In this document: one piece after another, positions 1 through 59,120 of the stretch | How positions within the stretch are numbered: position 1 is the first letter of the stretch | Layout of the letters: each line of letters starts with the position of its first letter | Program-made: the position numbers and the translations under genes | DNA from: Hirundichthys speculiger | Taxonomy: Eukaryota > Chordata > Actinopteri > Beloniformes > Exocoetidae | Direction of reading: 5' to 3' | Assembly (NCBI GenBank): GCA_018398805.1 | Contig: JAGFBZ010002268.1 | Coordinates: forward strand, 1,881,001 to 1,945,000 | DNA: 64,000 nucleotides | Notes under the pieces: generated by a model | Told to the model about the DNA's origin: nothing | The model's database searches: none | What the model saw: the letters and a program-made list of their open reading frames with translations, nothing else

Positions 1-170
1 TGAAGCTGTGAGTTTCAAAGCACAAGCCTCAAAACCTTCAGGATTTGGAGATGATCTGCAGAGAGGAGTGGACGAAAATTACTCCTGATGTGTGTGTAAA
101 CCTAGTAAGCAACTATAAGAAACGTCTGACAGCTGTGCTTGCCAACAAGGGTTTTGCCACCAAGTATTAG
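1..170 (+). pseudogene. Tc1/mariner transposase C-terminal remnant
   Basis: Read from base 3, the + strand gives [19 protein letters not shown], then [12 protein letters not shown] and [11 protein letters not shown], ending F-A-T-K-Y and TAG at 168-170. This is the typical C-terminal end of a fish Tc1-like transposase (DDE superfamily, cut-and-paste transposition). The in-frame TGA at 9-11 and the cut at the window edge mean only a dead tail is visible. The catalytic residues would lie to the left, outside the window. The repeat end that follows supports the call. Confidence 0.8.
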
Positions 171-392
171 ATCATGTTTTACTAGGGGATCAAATACTTA
201 TTTCCGTCAATGACTTGCAAATTAATTTTTATTTTTCATTTCATGTAATTTTCTCAAATTTTTTTTCAATATTCTTTCTATAACCGTTAAAATAAAGCTG
301 CCATATAAGTCTGAGACTGTTCATTTATTTCTTAGTATGACAACTGCCAAAATCACCGGGGGATCAAATACTTATTTCCTCCACTGTGTATG
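171..392 (+). mobile_element. Tc1/mariner 3' terminal region
   Basis: Directly after the transposase stop, the motif GGGGATCAAATACTTATTTCC occurs twice: near 185-205 (ending TTCCGTC) and near 358-380 (ending TTCCTCCACTGT). This is the familiar terminal and subterminal motif of fish Tc1-like elements (IR/DR arrangement). The element appears to end near 390, before a run of TATATG. Its 5' half lies outside the window. Confidence 0.7.
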
Positions 393-699
393 TATGTATA
401 TATATGTTTATGTATATATATATATATACATACACAATTTTTTTCTTTCCCTTTTTTGTGTAAGTGGCTGAACTGAACTGTATACATACATTTGTCAGGA
501 TTTTCATCCACCATTAAAGTGTCAAAATCATGATATAATTCATTTTTTACCTGGTTACAACTAGACAGCGCTTGTACTTACTGCTGGCTGTGTGTTGTTG
601 CATTCTGCGCCTCATTTCCATATACTCTTTTTAAATTAGTATGAAATACACAAAATGCCCCCAGTGTTCAAAGCATGCAAGTACAATTCTTAATGGATG

Positions 700-990
700 T
701 TTTCTCAATGCATTTGAGGAAAACTACAATATGAAAAACACTGGAAATAGTCAGCCATGACAGAGGTCATGGAGGTCTCCACAGGAATGAATGAACTCTT
801 GGAGGTATCGCTTGAGTGCACAGAAACAAATGGAAACATTAAGTTAAGCGATGACAAGACAAAGGAAGTCTGCCAGATATGTAATAGCAAGTTGGCATAC
901 TACGATGGCACAACAGCTAATTTTTATGATTACTAAATAATCATAAAGATGTTGAGACACAAATCATGTGCCAGTCATCTAAAAATAATC
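700..990 (+). pseudogene. Possible BED zinc-finger / hAT fragment
   Basis: The + strand reads approximately N-G-N-I-K-L-S-D-D-K-T-K-E-V-C-Q-I-C-N-S-K-L-A-Y-Y-D-G-T-T-A-N at 828-920. It is followed after a stop and frame change by residues like K-M-L-R-H-K-S-C. The C-x2-C spacing followed by a T-T-x-N segment resembles the start of a BED finger in hAT transposases, but the histidine half is broken. It sits in the last intron of the anp32a-type gene. The family call is an inference; no TIR was found. Confidence 0.35.
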
Positions 991-1233
991 ATGTGAATTA
1001 TCATCCATATCACCCTCAGATTGGGAAAAAAACCCACTCAAAACTTGCTTTGAATTTGTGCAGAGCATCAGTTCAGGAAATACTAGTGGTCTGTCAGATT
1101 GTGTTGTATTTTTGTCCTGTAATGTGGTTTTGAAAAGTGCATAATTTAATAATTTAGTATTGTATAACAAGAAAAACATTTATTTACTTTATCCTGGAGT
1201 TTGTGTCACTTAATGTGAATCTTTGGTTTGTAG

Positions 1234-1298
1234 AAGAAGAGCGAGGTCAGAAGAAAAGGGAACTGGATGAAGAAGGGGAGGAGGATGAAGACGATTGA
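1234..1298 (+). CDS. anp32a: ANP32A-type acidic nuclear phosphoprotein, last coding exon (partial gene)
   Basis: An acceptor (TTTGGTTTGTAG) precedes an exon that enters with two bases of a split codon. It then encodes E-E-R-G-Q-K-K-R-E-L-D-E-E-G-E-E-D-E-D-D and TGA at 1296-1298. The E-E-R-G-Q-K core, basic cluster and terminal acidic run match the C-terminus of ANP32A (human EERGQKRKREPEDEGEDDD from memory). ANP32A is a leucine-rich-repeat, acidic-tail protein that binds histones, inhibits PP2A and shuttles between nucleus and cytoplasm; the basic cluster is its nuclear-localisation region. Here it is one residue shorter (KKR instead of KRKR). The leucine-rich repeats and most of the acidic tail are upstream of the window. 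The convergent coronin-2B neighbour supports the identity. A paralogue such as anp32b or anp32c is less likely but not excluded. Confidence 0.85.
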
Positions 1299-1580
1299 GA
1301 ATCCTCCTTAAGCTAAGTTGTGAACTGTTTTAAACTTGTATTTCCCAGTCACTTCCCTACAAACTTATATATCTTTTCCCCAGTTTCGTATTGCAGGAAG
1401 GGTGGTTTTTGTTATTGGCCAGTCAGATTGATGGAATTACTTGGAGGGGAATATCAGTAGAATTTCTGTATCTTTTCTGCTCCTGTGTATTCCAGTCTAC
1501 ATGTCCACTTTTAACAGCTTTGTGGACACCAGTTTTATAATATCAAAGTATAATAAATATAAACCTTTTGGAGAAATCTC
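1299..1580 (+). other. anp32a: anp32a 3' UTR (short form)
   Basis: Non-coding sequence between the TGA and the first AATAAA. It has AT-rich, 3'-UTR-like composition and no long reading frame. Confidence 0.65.
1552..1557 (+). terminator. Proximal polyadenylation signal AATAAA of anp32a
   Basis: AATAAA lies 254 bases after the stop, with T/GT-rich sequence about 20-45 bases downstream (TCTCTGTGTTCTC). It fits the usual arrangement of a cleavage site near 1575. Confidence 0.6.
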
Positions 1581-2055
1581 TGTGTTCTCACCATTTGTGT
1601 AAAACAAGTTTCCAATGGCTTATGTATTTTTTGACCTCCATATTCAAAAGCAAAATACAAAATGAAACAAAAAAGAGTGCATGTCTAATACATTTTAAAG
1701 TCAACTACTGGTATTCATGTATGGCTGTCCTCTTCTCGTCTTAAACTAAATGTTTTGCATTGTATTTTTTTTTTTTTAATGTAAGTTATGTGTTTGTAGT
1801 ATTACCAGTATGCCAATACTCTGCTGTCCTGACGTGAAATTTCTGTCTCAACGTGCACAGTGTGACCCTCACAGGGAATATTTTTAAATGATGTCTGCCC
1901 TTGTCAAAGCCGCTCCTCCTCGTCCTCCTCAAATCCTCAGCTTTGATAGTTCGGATATTACGTGTTTTTGTAAATAATGACCAAATCTATTTTTTTGTAT
2001 TCTCTTTGATGATGGCAGACATTGAACAGATAACTGAGGTAAAACTATGAATTGT

Positions 2056-2061
2056 AATAAA
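2056..2061 (+). terminator. Possible distal polyadenylation signal AATAAA
   Basis: A second AATAAA. The stretch from 1580 to 2056 shows no clear repeat and could be an extended anp32a 3' UTR. Which signal is used cannot be told from sequence alone. Confidence 0.35.
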
Positions 2062-2509
2062 ATATTAAACATGTGTGCTGCTTTATCAGAGATACGCAGT
2101 GTGAAATTTCTTGGATTTGAAATTTGTATGCAGAATCTTTCCATAAAGACAAAATGTTCAGCATCAGAAGTCACTCTTGTTTTGTTTTGTTTTGTTTGTT
2201 TGTTTTTTTCCTTCATGTCCTTTTCTGGTACACAGAGTTGGCAGCGTTGGAATAAGTAGTGCAGATAATTACTTGCTTTAAATGGAGATTACAACCACAA
2301 TTTATGTGCATTGAAAATTTGTTTAAAAGTGTAAACTCTGTAAAACACTCAATTATATGGACATTTCTGTGTTTCTTTTTCTTTTTTTTTTCTTCTTTGG
2401 TTTTGTAGTATACACGATGGTCGACTTGGCCTACCTCAGTGATTTTTCACTCCCCTTAAATCCACTGTCATCCGCCAAATTTTGTTTCCTTTTCCTTCCC
2501 GTTCACTTC

Positions 2510-2515
2510 AATAAA
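2510..2515 (+). terminator. Possible most distal polyadenylation signal AATAAA
   Basis: A third AATAAA, followed within 25-40 bases by T/GT-rich sequence (TTTTGTGGTCCTCTT), a good downstream element. It would give a 3' UTR of about 1.2 kb. Confidence 0.35.
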
Positions 2516-3090
2516 TCCTTTTATATAAACTTTGAATTTTGTGGTCCTCTTATATCAACATGGTGAAATCAAATGGCCAACTAAGTACAGAAATCCAGGT
2601 CAAGCCGGTAAGGTATCAATGCCAGGCTTCTTTTTGTTCTCAAACCAGTGCAGGATGGTTTTTCCACAAAACTGAGCTGTGTATTTTTACATTTTGTTAA
2701 CACAAACAATACAATACCTATAGATCAAACTAAGCTGAATTTTGGTCCATAAACAAATCCAGTTAAATACGTTTATGACGAGCTTTACAAAACCAAAATG
2801 CTGTTTAGCAACCGAGCTACAAGAGTTTGCCATTTTTAAAAGCAGTCAAGCACTTCTTGATCATCAGACCTTTTGTTGACAGAAGTTGTTCAGTTGTTGA
2901 TTTTGAGTTCAGAGTTGACCTGCATGAGATGCCTAGCTGTAGCTTCCTGTCTGAGATGCACGAGATGCCCACCATCTGCAACTTCCTGTTTTTCAGTGGA
3001 GCTCATCAGGATCCTCTTTCAATGACCTACTTTACCTGTAGTCTGTTTCCTCCCATTTTACACACCTATGTATCCATAAATGTGACATTC

Positions 3091-3641
3091 AGAGTGCATT
3101 CCATTTGTATCTGGAAACTTGGAATTTCCAAAATCCAAATGCTAAGCTTCAACAGAAATGGCCACTGAGGACGAAATTCCAATTTGGAAAGTCAGAGAAA
3201 CCTCACTAACCCTGACTTCAGAATCCAACAAAACTGCTACTTGCTTCAACAACAACTTTGTAACTGGAACTTGGAATGTTCCAGTTACAAAGTTGGAAAA
3301 TTAACTGTTGCAAATGCCGGACTAGGTCTTGCTTCTGCCAGCCACTGTTAGCAATATTAATTCATAACAACATTGTACATGGTATTTGGTACATAGAGTG
3401 TATTAGCACATTCACTGATGAAAAAACAAACTGCTATGTAGATGTCTGACTTGTGAAAAAAATTATACAAAACTGTTATAAATAGGAAAATTAAAGAGTG
3501 TTCACTCTTGATGCCAGTAGCAGTCATACTGAATTGTAAAGTCAGGGTAGGTGAGATTTATCTGACTTTCTGAGTTGGAATTCCAACATCAGGGGTGTTC
3601 CAGTTGAAAATCCTGACTTCCGAGTACAAATGGAACACACC
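3091..3641. mobile_element. MITE with inverted ends (unclassified DNA element)
   Basis: The left end AGTGCATTCCATTTGTAT is inverted against the right end, whose reverse complement is GGTGTGTTCCATTTGTACTC. Internally there are further inverted pieces with TTGGAATTTCC and GGAATTCCAAC, plus a perfect hairpin at 3253-3295. There is no ORF of interest. The end pattern suggests a non-autonomous DNA transposon; I could not find a clean target-site duplication. It lies between the two convergent genes. Confidence 0.6.
3253..3295. repeat. Perfect 18-bp inverted repeat with 7-base loop
   Basis: CAACTTTGTAACTGGAAC at 3253-3270 is followed by a 7-base loop and its exact reverse complement at 3278-3295. 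It sits near the left third of the MITE and would form a strong hairpin in single-stranded DNA or RNA. Confidence 0.9.
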
Positions 3642-5556
3642 AACAGTCCTGTCTTAGTTTATTCCCATTGAGACAGAAATACACATAGAACTGTTTGCTT
3701 TTTTTTTTTTAATACTGTTTATATGTGCTAACGACTGTGTACAGCATTGTCGTGAATTAGTATGGCTAACGGGCAACAGCTAGTCTGAGATTTGTAAAGG
3801 TTCATGGCATACTCCATTTTTTTTTTTTCGATTTTGGAAGTGGAATGTGGTCAGTTCAAGTATGACATCATTCCCACTTCTGAGACAAATGGAAGGCACT
3901 ATTAATTTAATCTACATTTCAAGGTTTCATATGCTGCCTAGCTTATTGTCTCATCTGAATATTTCTATCCCTGCTTTGATATGATGTGGGAAGACTTGCG
4001 ACCTTCAGTCCCTACCTTACTTTTTGCTTACAAATTCCTTTCTTGCCATGCATGCATTGGACTCTTCTTTTTCCTTGTCTTAGGCTACAGACAGCAGGAT
4101 CCATGATAAAACAACATTGAATGCCATATGGCTTGAATCAAAAACCTGACTGTTTTGACCGTGAGTTCAAGTGTAACTTCGGAGTCCGTCTTTCCTGTAT
4201 TTCTGGAGAAAAATGTTCAAAATTGAAGCAGAGGAATTTAAACTACGAAAGTAAAATTAGATATTTAAAGGAAAACACATCTCAGTTTTAGTTATATACT
4301 TAGTTAAAAGGTAAAAGGATGGTTGCTATTACAGTTTGTACTGTTAGGAATAGGCAATAAAATAACTTCATGACTTATCTGAAGTTATGCTGTTGGAGTC
4401 AAATAACAAATACAATTTAAAGTGCTGTTGCACTATTTCAACCAGAAACATTTACATAACTCACCAAGCATCACAATCATTGTTTGCTCAACCACAAAAT
4501 ACAAAAACAAAGGGATGAACAAATATACAAGTTTTTTTGCTAAAAAAAGGTAAAATGTGGCAAATAAATAGTGGCAAATATACATCACTCTCCTCCCATC
4601 CTCTAAGTTAGCCCTAAAAAATTCACCAGCACACTTCTTTTAAAACTATATTTGAGTAGTTACACAAGTCCACCACTTATGATTCCATGTCTCCTTTGCT
4701 GCTTTCCCACTTTTTAAATAGCTTTTAAAAAGTGAGAAAAAAAAAAAACTTGAAGAATGTTAACTAGCCATTCTCCCTGGGAAAAGATTGCATTGTGGGA
4801 GCTATGTGTCAGTGTTGTCAAGTCAATTTATATGCAATGTCTGTACATGAGAATAGTAGTTATGGGATGAGTGGCCTGTAAAAAAACAGGATCCACATCT
4901 GTAAAAGTCTATTTGTCTGTCAGGTGCATAACTACTTCACACCCACTCACTTTGAGATGATGTTGCAGCTTGCTGCAAACTGGGTCTGCAGCATGATATA
5001 AGGCCTTGGGGAAGAAAAGGGGGAACTGGTACTAGTCTTTTCATCATCCTGTTTTGCCATGACATGAGATGACGTGAGATTGAAATCTGCAGGTTGTTTG
5101 TTTTGGGACTGGAGGGATGTTTTCATGCTGATCAAGGCATTGCCAAATGGACAGGGCAGGTGTATTTTGACAAAGACCTAGGTGCTGTGGTTGAAAAAGA
5201 TGGCCTTAGTGATTATAACAATTGAGAATGTGCTAGGTCAGAAATTTTCTGTTTTAAAAATCAAATACCAAAAACTGACTGGATCTAAAATTTCCCCATC
5301 ATCATTCTATTGTTAAATTATAAATCCCTGAACTGCCTTGCCTCAGTTACTTATACATGACTACCACAATTTTCTAGTAATGGCATTAGATAAGACATTA
5401 TTCAACAGTTATATTGTGTACACTATGTGGGGCAGCAGGAATGAAGTCATGATACATTGTGATATCAAAAAAGTGAGGTGGGAGGGCTCAGAAGCTGGTT
5501 GGAGGTCAGAATTGGGGGCAAAGGAAACTGCTTTGCCAGTCCAGGAGGCTAAGAGG
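3642..5556 (-). other. coro2b: Probable coro2b 3' UTR and intergenic spacer
   Basis: No coding exon is visible here. The part next to the coronin stop is presumably its 3' UTR, read leftward. On the - strand the first polyadenylation-like hexamers I see are ATTAAA at 3906-3911 and AATAAA at 3658-3663, so the UTR could be as long as about 1.7-1.9 kb. The region between 3642 and 3900 has a poly-T tract and pieces resembling the nearby MITE. Confidence 0.45.
3906..3911 (-). terminator. Candidate polyadenylation signal ATTAAA of coro2b
   Basis: ATTAAA on the - strand, about 1.65 kb after the coronin stop. It is the nearest accepted hexamer variant I could find; AATAAA at 3658-3663 (-) is the alternative but lies next to MITE sequence. 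Confidence 0.3.
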
Positions 5557-53219
<47,663 letters not shown>

Positions 53220-53850
53220 GCAGAATCAGTGGTCGAGGAGCAGGCCAGTGTCCCCTTCAAGCAAAGAGCGATGCTGCGGGAGTGGCAGAGAGATGATGAT
53301 GATGATGAGGAGAGGAGGGCAGCTCTGCTGAATATGCAGAGAGAAAAGCGAGAGAGCGAAAGGAGGAGGGGACAGACAGGTTAGTGTGTCTGGCTCACAA
53401 AGTACAGAGAGGCTGATTGCTGCTGCTGCAGTGAAGTAATGGCTGGCAGCCGGCGTGTGGTTGGTTACTACAACAGGGAAAAGCTCCCTGCTCGGATACA
53501 CCCCTCCCCTCTCCCCCACCAACTGCTCACATGAACACACGCTCACATACATATAAGAGTGATGATGCAGTCAAAGTCCAGCTGTCCTGCTCTCTGTCTC
53601 GCTATATGATTAGTGATGCGTTAATACGGCTTATTGATGAGCGACCAGGCGGGGCTGCAGGAGGAGGCAGTGCTGCCTGGGACAGCAGAGGACTGCAGAA
53701 ACAGGGAGGGGGGGGGGAGGGAGTTGGACGCCGTGTCGCAGTCTGCTACTCAGGGATGGAGATGACTGCAAGTCATTTGGTGAGAATAAATGCATGTGTA
53801 TACATTAGATTTTTGCATCAAGTCCACCCTGAACACTGAATCATCTAATC
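53220..53850 (-). promoter_or_regulatory. coro2b: Probable coro2b 5' UTR and promoter region
   Basis: This is the sequence upstream of the MTVTK ATG on the - strand. It is more GC-rich than its surroundings, with purine/pyrimidine-rich tracts and a cluster near 53630-53730 (GGCGGGGCTGCAGGAGGAGG). A weak TATA-like CTTATATG lies at about 53552-53560 (-), which would put a start near 53520. An in-frame upstream ATG at 53552 opens a 108-codon frame closed by the TGA at 53226, a possible uORF if transcription begins further up. The transcription start is not determined. Confidence 0.4.
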
Positions 53851-55485
53851 TGCATCCATGTAAACTGGGAATAAACCTGTTGTTAAACTGTACCTATGAG
53901 GACTTTTTTTTTTTAATCTCCTTTAATATAGAATACCTGACATATGTCCCATATTCAAAGTTTATATACAATATTAAAGTAACTTTAGTAGGTTCATACT
54001 AAAAATTAAACCCAAAAAATGTATTGTTTTCAACAAGTTATGTTATTTAAATAAAGGAAGTTAGCATTAAAACCTTTTTTAATCTGTACTGGTTTTATAC
54101 ATACGGTGAGCTTGAATTTACATACCGTTTCAGTATTCACTCTTTTAAACTGAAGTTTTACACTGCACTGTTAGGTCCTAATGCTTCATTTTCAAATTTA
54201 AGGTACTTTCCATCTTAAATTACAGCTTGGGTTTTGTTCTCAAGTGTAATAGTTCAAAAGCATTCACAATTGCGCTTAATTGTCACAGTTATTGTCTGAA
54301 ACAGGGATACTAGAGAGAGGCCAAGATTCCAATTCAGTTTCCATGGATCGTTCAATGAGACTGCTCTATTGTGGGCCAAAATTCACAATACTTGCTTTGC
54401 TTTGCACATCATCATGTAAATTATGACTATTGTAAGAGGTCTGTAGCCTACATGCAAAAGGAGGCTATAAAGACAGTACGTATAAGTGTTCTGTCTTGTT
54501 GGAGTTTTATTACACTCCCTCATATTGTCATTCAGTGATCCCGTTACCACTCCAGCTCATTATCTGAGTCATCAGAGGCCTCATTCTTTGCATTTCCTGT
54601 CTGGAACAATAGTATTTCCTGTGTCTGTGCTCACATAATGGGTGGGGGAAAGAGGTCTTTAAAGTGCATGAGAAGGCACCTGTAATATACACTGCCACTA
54701 AAGTTGGGGAAATAATAAATTGGTTGTCCATCATGGTATCGTTAGGCCTTAATATATTTGTGAGACGAAATTATTCAATTACAAAATATAAACAACTTTT
54801 TACATTTATTATTGAAATCTGAAGGTCAGATATTTTCAGGACATTTAGAAATGGACACAACAGAGGTTTAGTCATTTATAAACCAGGACCTTGGAAGCAG
54901 AGTCTCTCCTATTTGCACCAAGAAAAAGGCATGAGAAAAAAATAAATCTTTTCCATAGAGTGGAGGTGGGAAATTTAAGGACCTGCAGACCTGGAGAAGC
55001 CACGGTGTCTCAAAAACTAGACCACAAGTCTAAATGCCTTGGTTCATAGAATTAGAAGTGGAAGAGAGAAAACATAAGTTAAAGATATTGAAAGTCTTTT
55101 AGATTTGTTGTCAAAAACATCAATTTTGTGAAAAACAATAACCAAAATAGATCTAGGGTCTGTTCTGAATTAGTAAATTTAAATTTCTACATTCTTTACA
55201 AATCTTTGAACTCAGAGACAGTTCTCTATATGTAAGAGTTTGCTGCCATCTTGTGGTAAAATTACATAATTACCTACAAGTATTATTGCATGTACAATTG
55301 TCATCTACATTGTAGACTTTGTGTTATGTAAGTATACATTTTTGGATTTAAGGCATTGACAACAACTGAGGTCCACCCATCCACCCATCCATCCATCCAT
55401 CATGGAGAGAAAAGTACATGAACCCTTTAAATTAAACTTGTTTTCTGGATTAACATGACATAATCATGTTCTTTATTTATGTCAC

Positions 55486-55600
<115 letters not shown>

Positions 55601-55861
55601 ACACATTAACATAACACCCTTATTCACACCTACCATGCATCACTTTTTGAAATACATTTCAAATATTTATGCTTTTTTTTTTTTAGATTCTCTGCTTTGC
55701 CAGTCAGCTGATCAGAATAAAGGACAATGAAGAAGAAAGGAGATGACAATATGCAGTAAAGGTATGGGTCAGACGTTTATCCACTTCGGCATAATATAAT
55801 TGTCCTTGAACCAACACAGGCAACAGAAGGGCCAAGTCATTATTCATAGCGATGAGCATCA

Positions 55862-55900
55862 CCCCCCCCCCCCCCCCCCACCACCACACACACACACACT
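55862..55900 (+). repeat. 18-C tract plus (CA)n
   Basis: C18 followed by CCACCACACACACAC. Low complexity. Confidence 0.9.
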
Positions 55901-56943
55901 CTTTCTAGTCCTCTAACGCCAGCACACTGCATGATTTCCTTTTGCAGAAATTGTTGTAGTAGCGGAACATTTAATATGCAGGAGCTCAAATTTCGACTTT
56001 CCCAGCACACAGCACTGCTCCAGCCTGCCAAAGTCTGCACACAAACCTCTTCCTTCATTAGAGACAAGGTAGGAAAGAAGAGTGCATATAAAGAAACTAG
56101 CAAAGAACCTGATAAAGATCCATAGAAAAAAGGAAAGAAGACAGAAGTGGAAATGAAAATGATTGTTGTTCGAATCAATCATCATAGTGTATTCAGCAGT
56201 AGCACACACTCCAGACTCCTCACTAGTGTGTTTGTGTAGGTGATGCATAACTCAGCCATGAGTAGACATTTCCACATTTACTTCACTCAGCACACAAATG
56301 TATTGCACCAGTCTTGCCTTCTCTTTAAATCACTTTCCACCAGTTTTTAATTCCTTCAAGCCTCCTCTTCAAATACAATTTCCCTTCCCAGAAACTCTAA
56401 GTTTCTCTATTTTTTCACCTGCTCGTCATTGGGGCAGATTTACAGAATTTTCCCAGTCCCAGTCCTTCCCTGACTCTGATTCATGACTGTCCAGGAGAGA
56501 TGCTTTTGGTATACTGTTATAATTTTATCATTGTGTATTATCTTTTACCACTTTTTTTTTCTTAACCTTGTTGACCTTGCAGATGAGTTATAAAAAGCAT
56601 GATTTATAAAGATATTGTAAAGAAAATAGGACTGTTTATGGAGTGCAGCATATCAGTGATGTAGAGGTCAGTGTTGCTCCCAGTAGGAAAAAAAGGTCCA
56701 AAATGAGTAACCAGATGCACATATACATTCTTCCTTTATTCCTCTCTCTCTTTGACATTGTGTATCTGTCTCCTCTCACATTCACATTAGATGCAGTCTG
56801 GAAAACTACAGTGTGACAAGAGTACAAAGGCTTTACATGTGGTAGCAATTAAGTCAACCTTTGGAACTGAAGAAAATAATGAAGAATAGTACTGGAAGCA
56901 GCTAAGACAGAAACCTCAAGCTCCTGGGCCTCTGGCAAAGTAT

Positions 56944-58017
56944 TAGGGCTGGGCAACGATTAAAATTTTTAATCGCGATTAATCGCATTATTTCCCTGAT
57001 TAATCACGATTAATCGCATTGTATACGCAAAATCAAATAATGAATTCAAAAGTAGTGTAAAGGTCACTTAGTGCCATAACATTTGCTGTTCAAAACACTT
57101 TTAACATCAGCACTTGTCAGTAACACAAATTTAGTATAAATCTCATCTAAAAAATGTAAAACAAAATAAAGCTTATTGCCACTGCCAGTGCATTAATGTC
57201 ATCCTGTTTTCATAAAAAATTAAAAAAAAGTCAACAAACAAAATCCAACAAAATGATTGTGGCTCAGAACATTAAAACAGGAAATTTCTGAAGGTAACAG
57301 CAGAAACTTTTTAACGGGGAGTTCAACTTGGCAGTTGTTACAAATAACCTTGTTTCTGTTGAATCGTCCATCTGGGAGAACTTGAAAATGAAAATGTCCA
57401 TGTTAAAGTTCAGTAACTTTACCAATCCGTGTATCATTCATTCTTTCCATTTTCAATTGTCAATCAAAAATAAAAAAAAGTGACTTTTTATGACGTTTTT
57501 CGTTTTAATCCTAACACAAAAAAATGAAAAAAAATGCCTGTTTTTTTTATATATATTTCAATTTTAGACTTGGATCAAAAATACGAAATGAAAAAACGGA
57601 CCACAGGACTGAATTTGTTTAATAATCGAGGACTGAACTTTCTGTTGTCATTACACATCTGTGCCACGTAACCAGTAAGAGAACAGCAGGACAGTGAACA
57701 CATGGAGCAGATCTGATGGAAAATGGAGGAATGACGCGAAATTTTTGTTGCAGTCCAGAATTTTTTTTTTTTTCACACAGAATTGTTAATATTGGTACCT
57801 GAGTTGCTACCTGAACTGTAAAGTACACGGATTTTTATCGTCTTCCATGTCCGTTTTTAGCTTACCTGCCAATTCTTTTCCGGTTCCGCAGCAGCCAGTA
57901 ACAGACTTTTCAAAACAAAAGCATGTGAGCAACATGCATTTAACGTGCGATAAAATAATTGTCGGTGTTAATAAATTAATGCGTTAACGCGATAACAACG
58001 CTTTAACTTGCCCAGCC

Positions 58018-58021
<4 letters not shown>
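56944..58021. mobile_element. hAT-A element, copy 2 (both ends)
   Basis: The left end TAGGGCTGGGCAACGATT and right end CTTGCCCAGCCCTGA are inverted ends. The inside equals copy 1 at 21461-23420 without the nested hAT-C. Subterminal ATTAATCGCATT/GATTAATCGC repeats are typical of this group. No transposase ORF, about 1.08 kb. The right flank is (TA)n, so the duplication cannot be judged. Confidence 0.8.

Positions 58022-58058
<37 letters not shown>
58022..58058. repeat. (TA)n between hAT-A and hAT-B
   Basis: TA run of about 36 bases separating the two elements. Confidence 0.95.
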
Positions 58059-58061
<3 letters not shown>

Positions 58062-58062
58062 C

Positions 58063-58470
58063 TAGGGATGGAATGGTACTCGGTAAAATACCGAACCGTT
58101 CGATACGACATACACGGGACAATACGCCTTTATGTCCCGCGGTATTTATGTTCCAATAACTTTGCATTGGACTTGCATGTGAGCGTGCATGCCTTTTAGG
58201 CAACAGGCCCGCCACTGCATGTCAATGTGCACTCACCTCCGCTCACTCACAGTGACCAGCCGATCACACTTTGGCCAGTTGGCTACAGCTCATAGATGCA
58301 GAAAAAAACAAACAAACAAACAAGCAAAAAAAAAAAAAAAAGCAGGCATGGCCAGCGGTAGCGGAGAAATTGGGAAAAACTTTTTGTAATTGTCGGTGTG
58401 GGAGCATTTTGGTTTTTGCTGAATACACCGGTGAGGGAGTGAAAACAGTTAACAGAAACTTCACAGTCTG
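58063..58470 (+). mobile_element. hAT-B element, copy 2, 5' part
   Basis: It begins TAGGGATGGAATGGTACTCG with GGTAAAATACCGAACCGTTC. It runs through GGGACAATACGCCTTTATGT and TTGGCTACAGCTCATAGA to a possible transposase start ATG at 58348 (M-A-S-G-S-G-E-I-G-K), which stops after a few codons. It is cut at 58471 by the fold-back repeat copy E. Confidence 0.65.
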
Positions 58471-58600
58471 TGGGCCCGATCTTCCGCCAAACCTCCTAAA
58501 GCTTAAAGGGATAGCGGGTAGTGGGAGAGGCGTTCCCCCCGCAAAGAACGCAATCTTCCACCTCCCTAAACCCGTGATCTTGCTTCCCTAAACCCTGCTT
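58471..58600 (+). mobile_element. Fold-back repeat copy E (5' end only)
   Basis: GGGCCCGATCTTCCGCCAAAC, GGGATAGCGGGTAGTGGGAG and GCAATCTTCCACCTCCCTAA match the left end of copies B and D. It then breaks off. Confidence 0.7.
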
Positions 58601-59120
58601 GTCATCCATCCATATGAATAATGACATCCTGGCCCCCCCTTGCCATAGCATTTTTGTACCTCATTAATCTCCAACTGGGACAGCAGCTTTCTCTTGTGGT
58701 TGTCAGAACAGTGAGCTAGTAGTTTATTCTTTGTCATTGTGGATGTGGGGTTTTCCGAACATCCATTCCTCCCACATTCTCTGCATGTACCCCCTCTCTC
58801 TCTGGCTGCTGGTCTCATAGCACTCTGGTAATATCATGTTTTCTGCCCCGCTCCATTAGTGTTTTGTTCCAGTAGCCCATTTCCCTTCGGGTTGCCCTGG
58901 TCCCCCAGTACCTGATTGGGGCCTTGTTAACCTGGGCGACATTTGAAATGGTGTGACTCTATTTGTATCAATATCGCTCATTTCTGAGGTGGAGGGGTGT
59001 AGTGTAAAGGACCTTGCCCAAGGGTCCGCCTGGATGTCCCTGACCCTGGCCCAGATTTGAACCACTGATCTTCCCTACCAAAGCCAGTAGCTCAAACCAC
59101 ATATAACACACATGTAGCAT
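58600..59120 (-). mobile_element. tRNA-headed SINE-like unit joined to a LINE-like fragment
   Basis: On the - strand from about 59115 there is an A-box-like TGAGCTACTGG and, about 35 bases on, a B-box GGTTCAAATC (59054-59063), then CCCTTGGGCAAGGTCC, frequent in fish SINEs. Further down, at 58588-58818, a frame reads N-K-L-L-A-H-C-S-D-N-H-K-R-K-L-L-S-Q-L-E-I, which resembles an N-terminal part of Dong/R4-type LINE proteins. Whether the two belong to one element is uncertain. Confidence 0.45.

Noticed and set aside
53226..53552. 108-codon - frame as a protein gene
   Set aside because: It lies in the coro2b 5' region, in the same frame, and stops just before the real start; at most a uORF, with no family resemblance.
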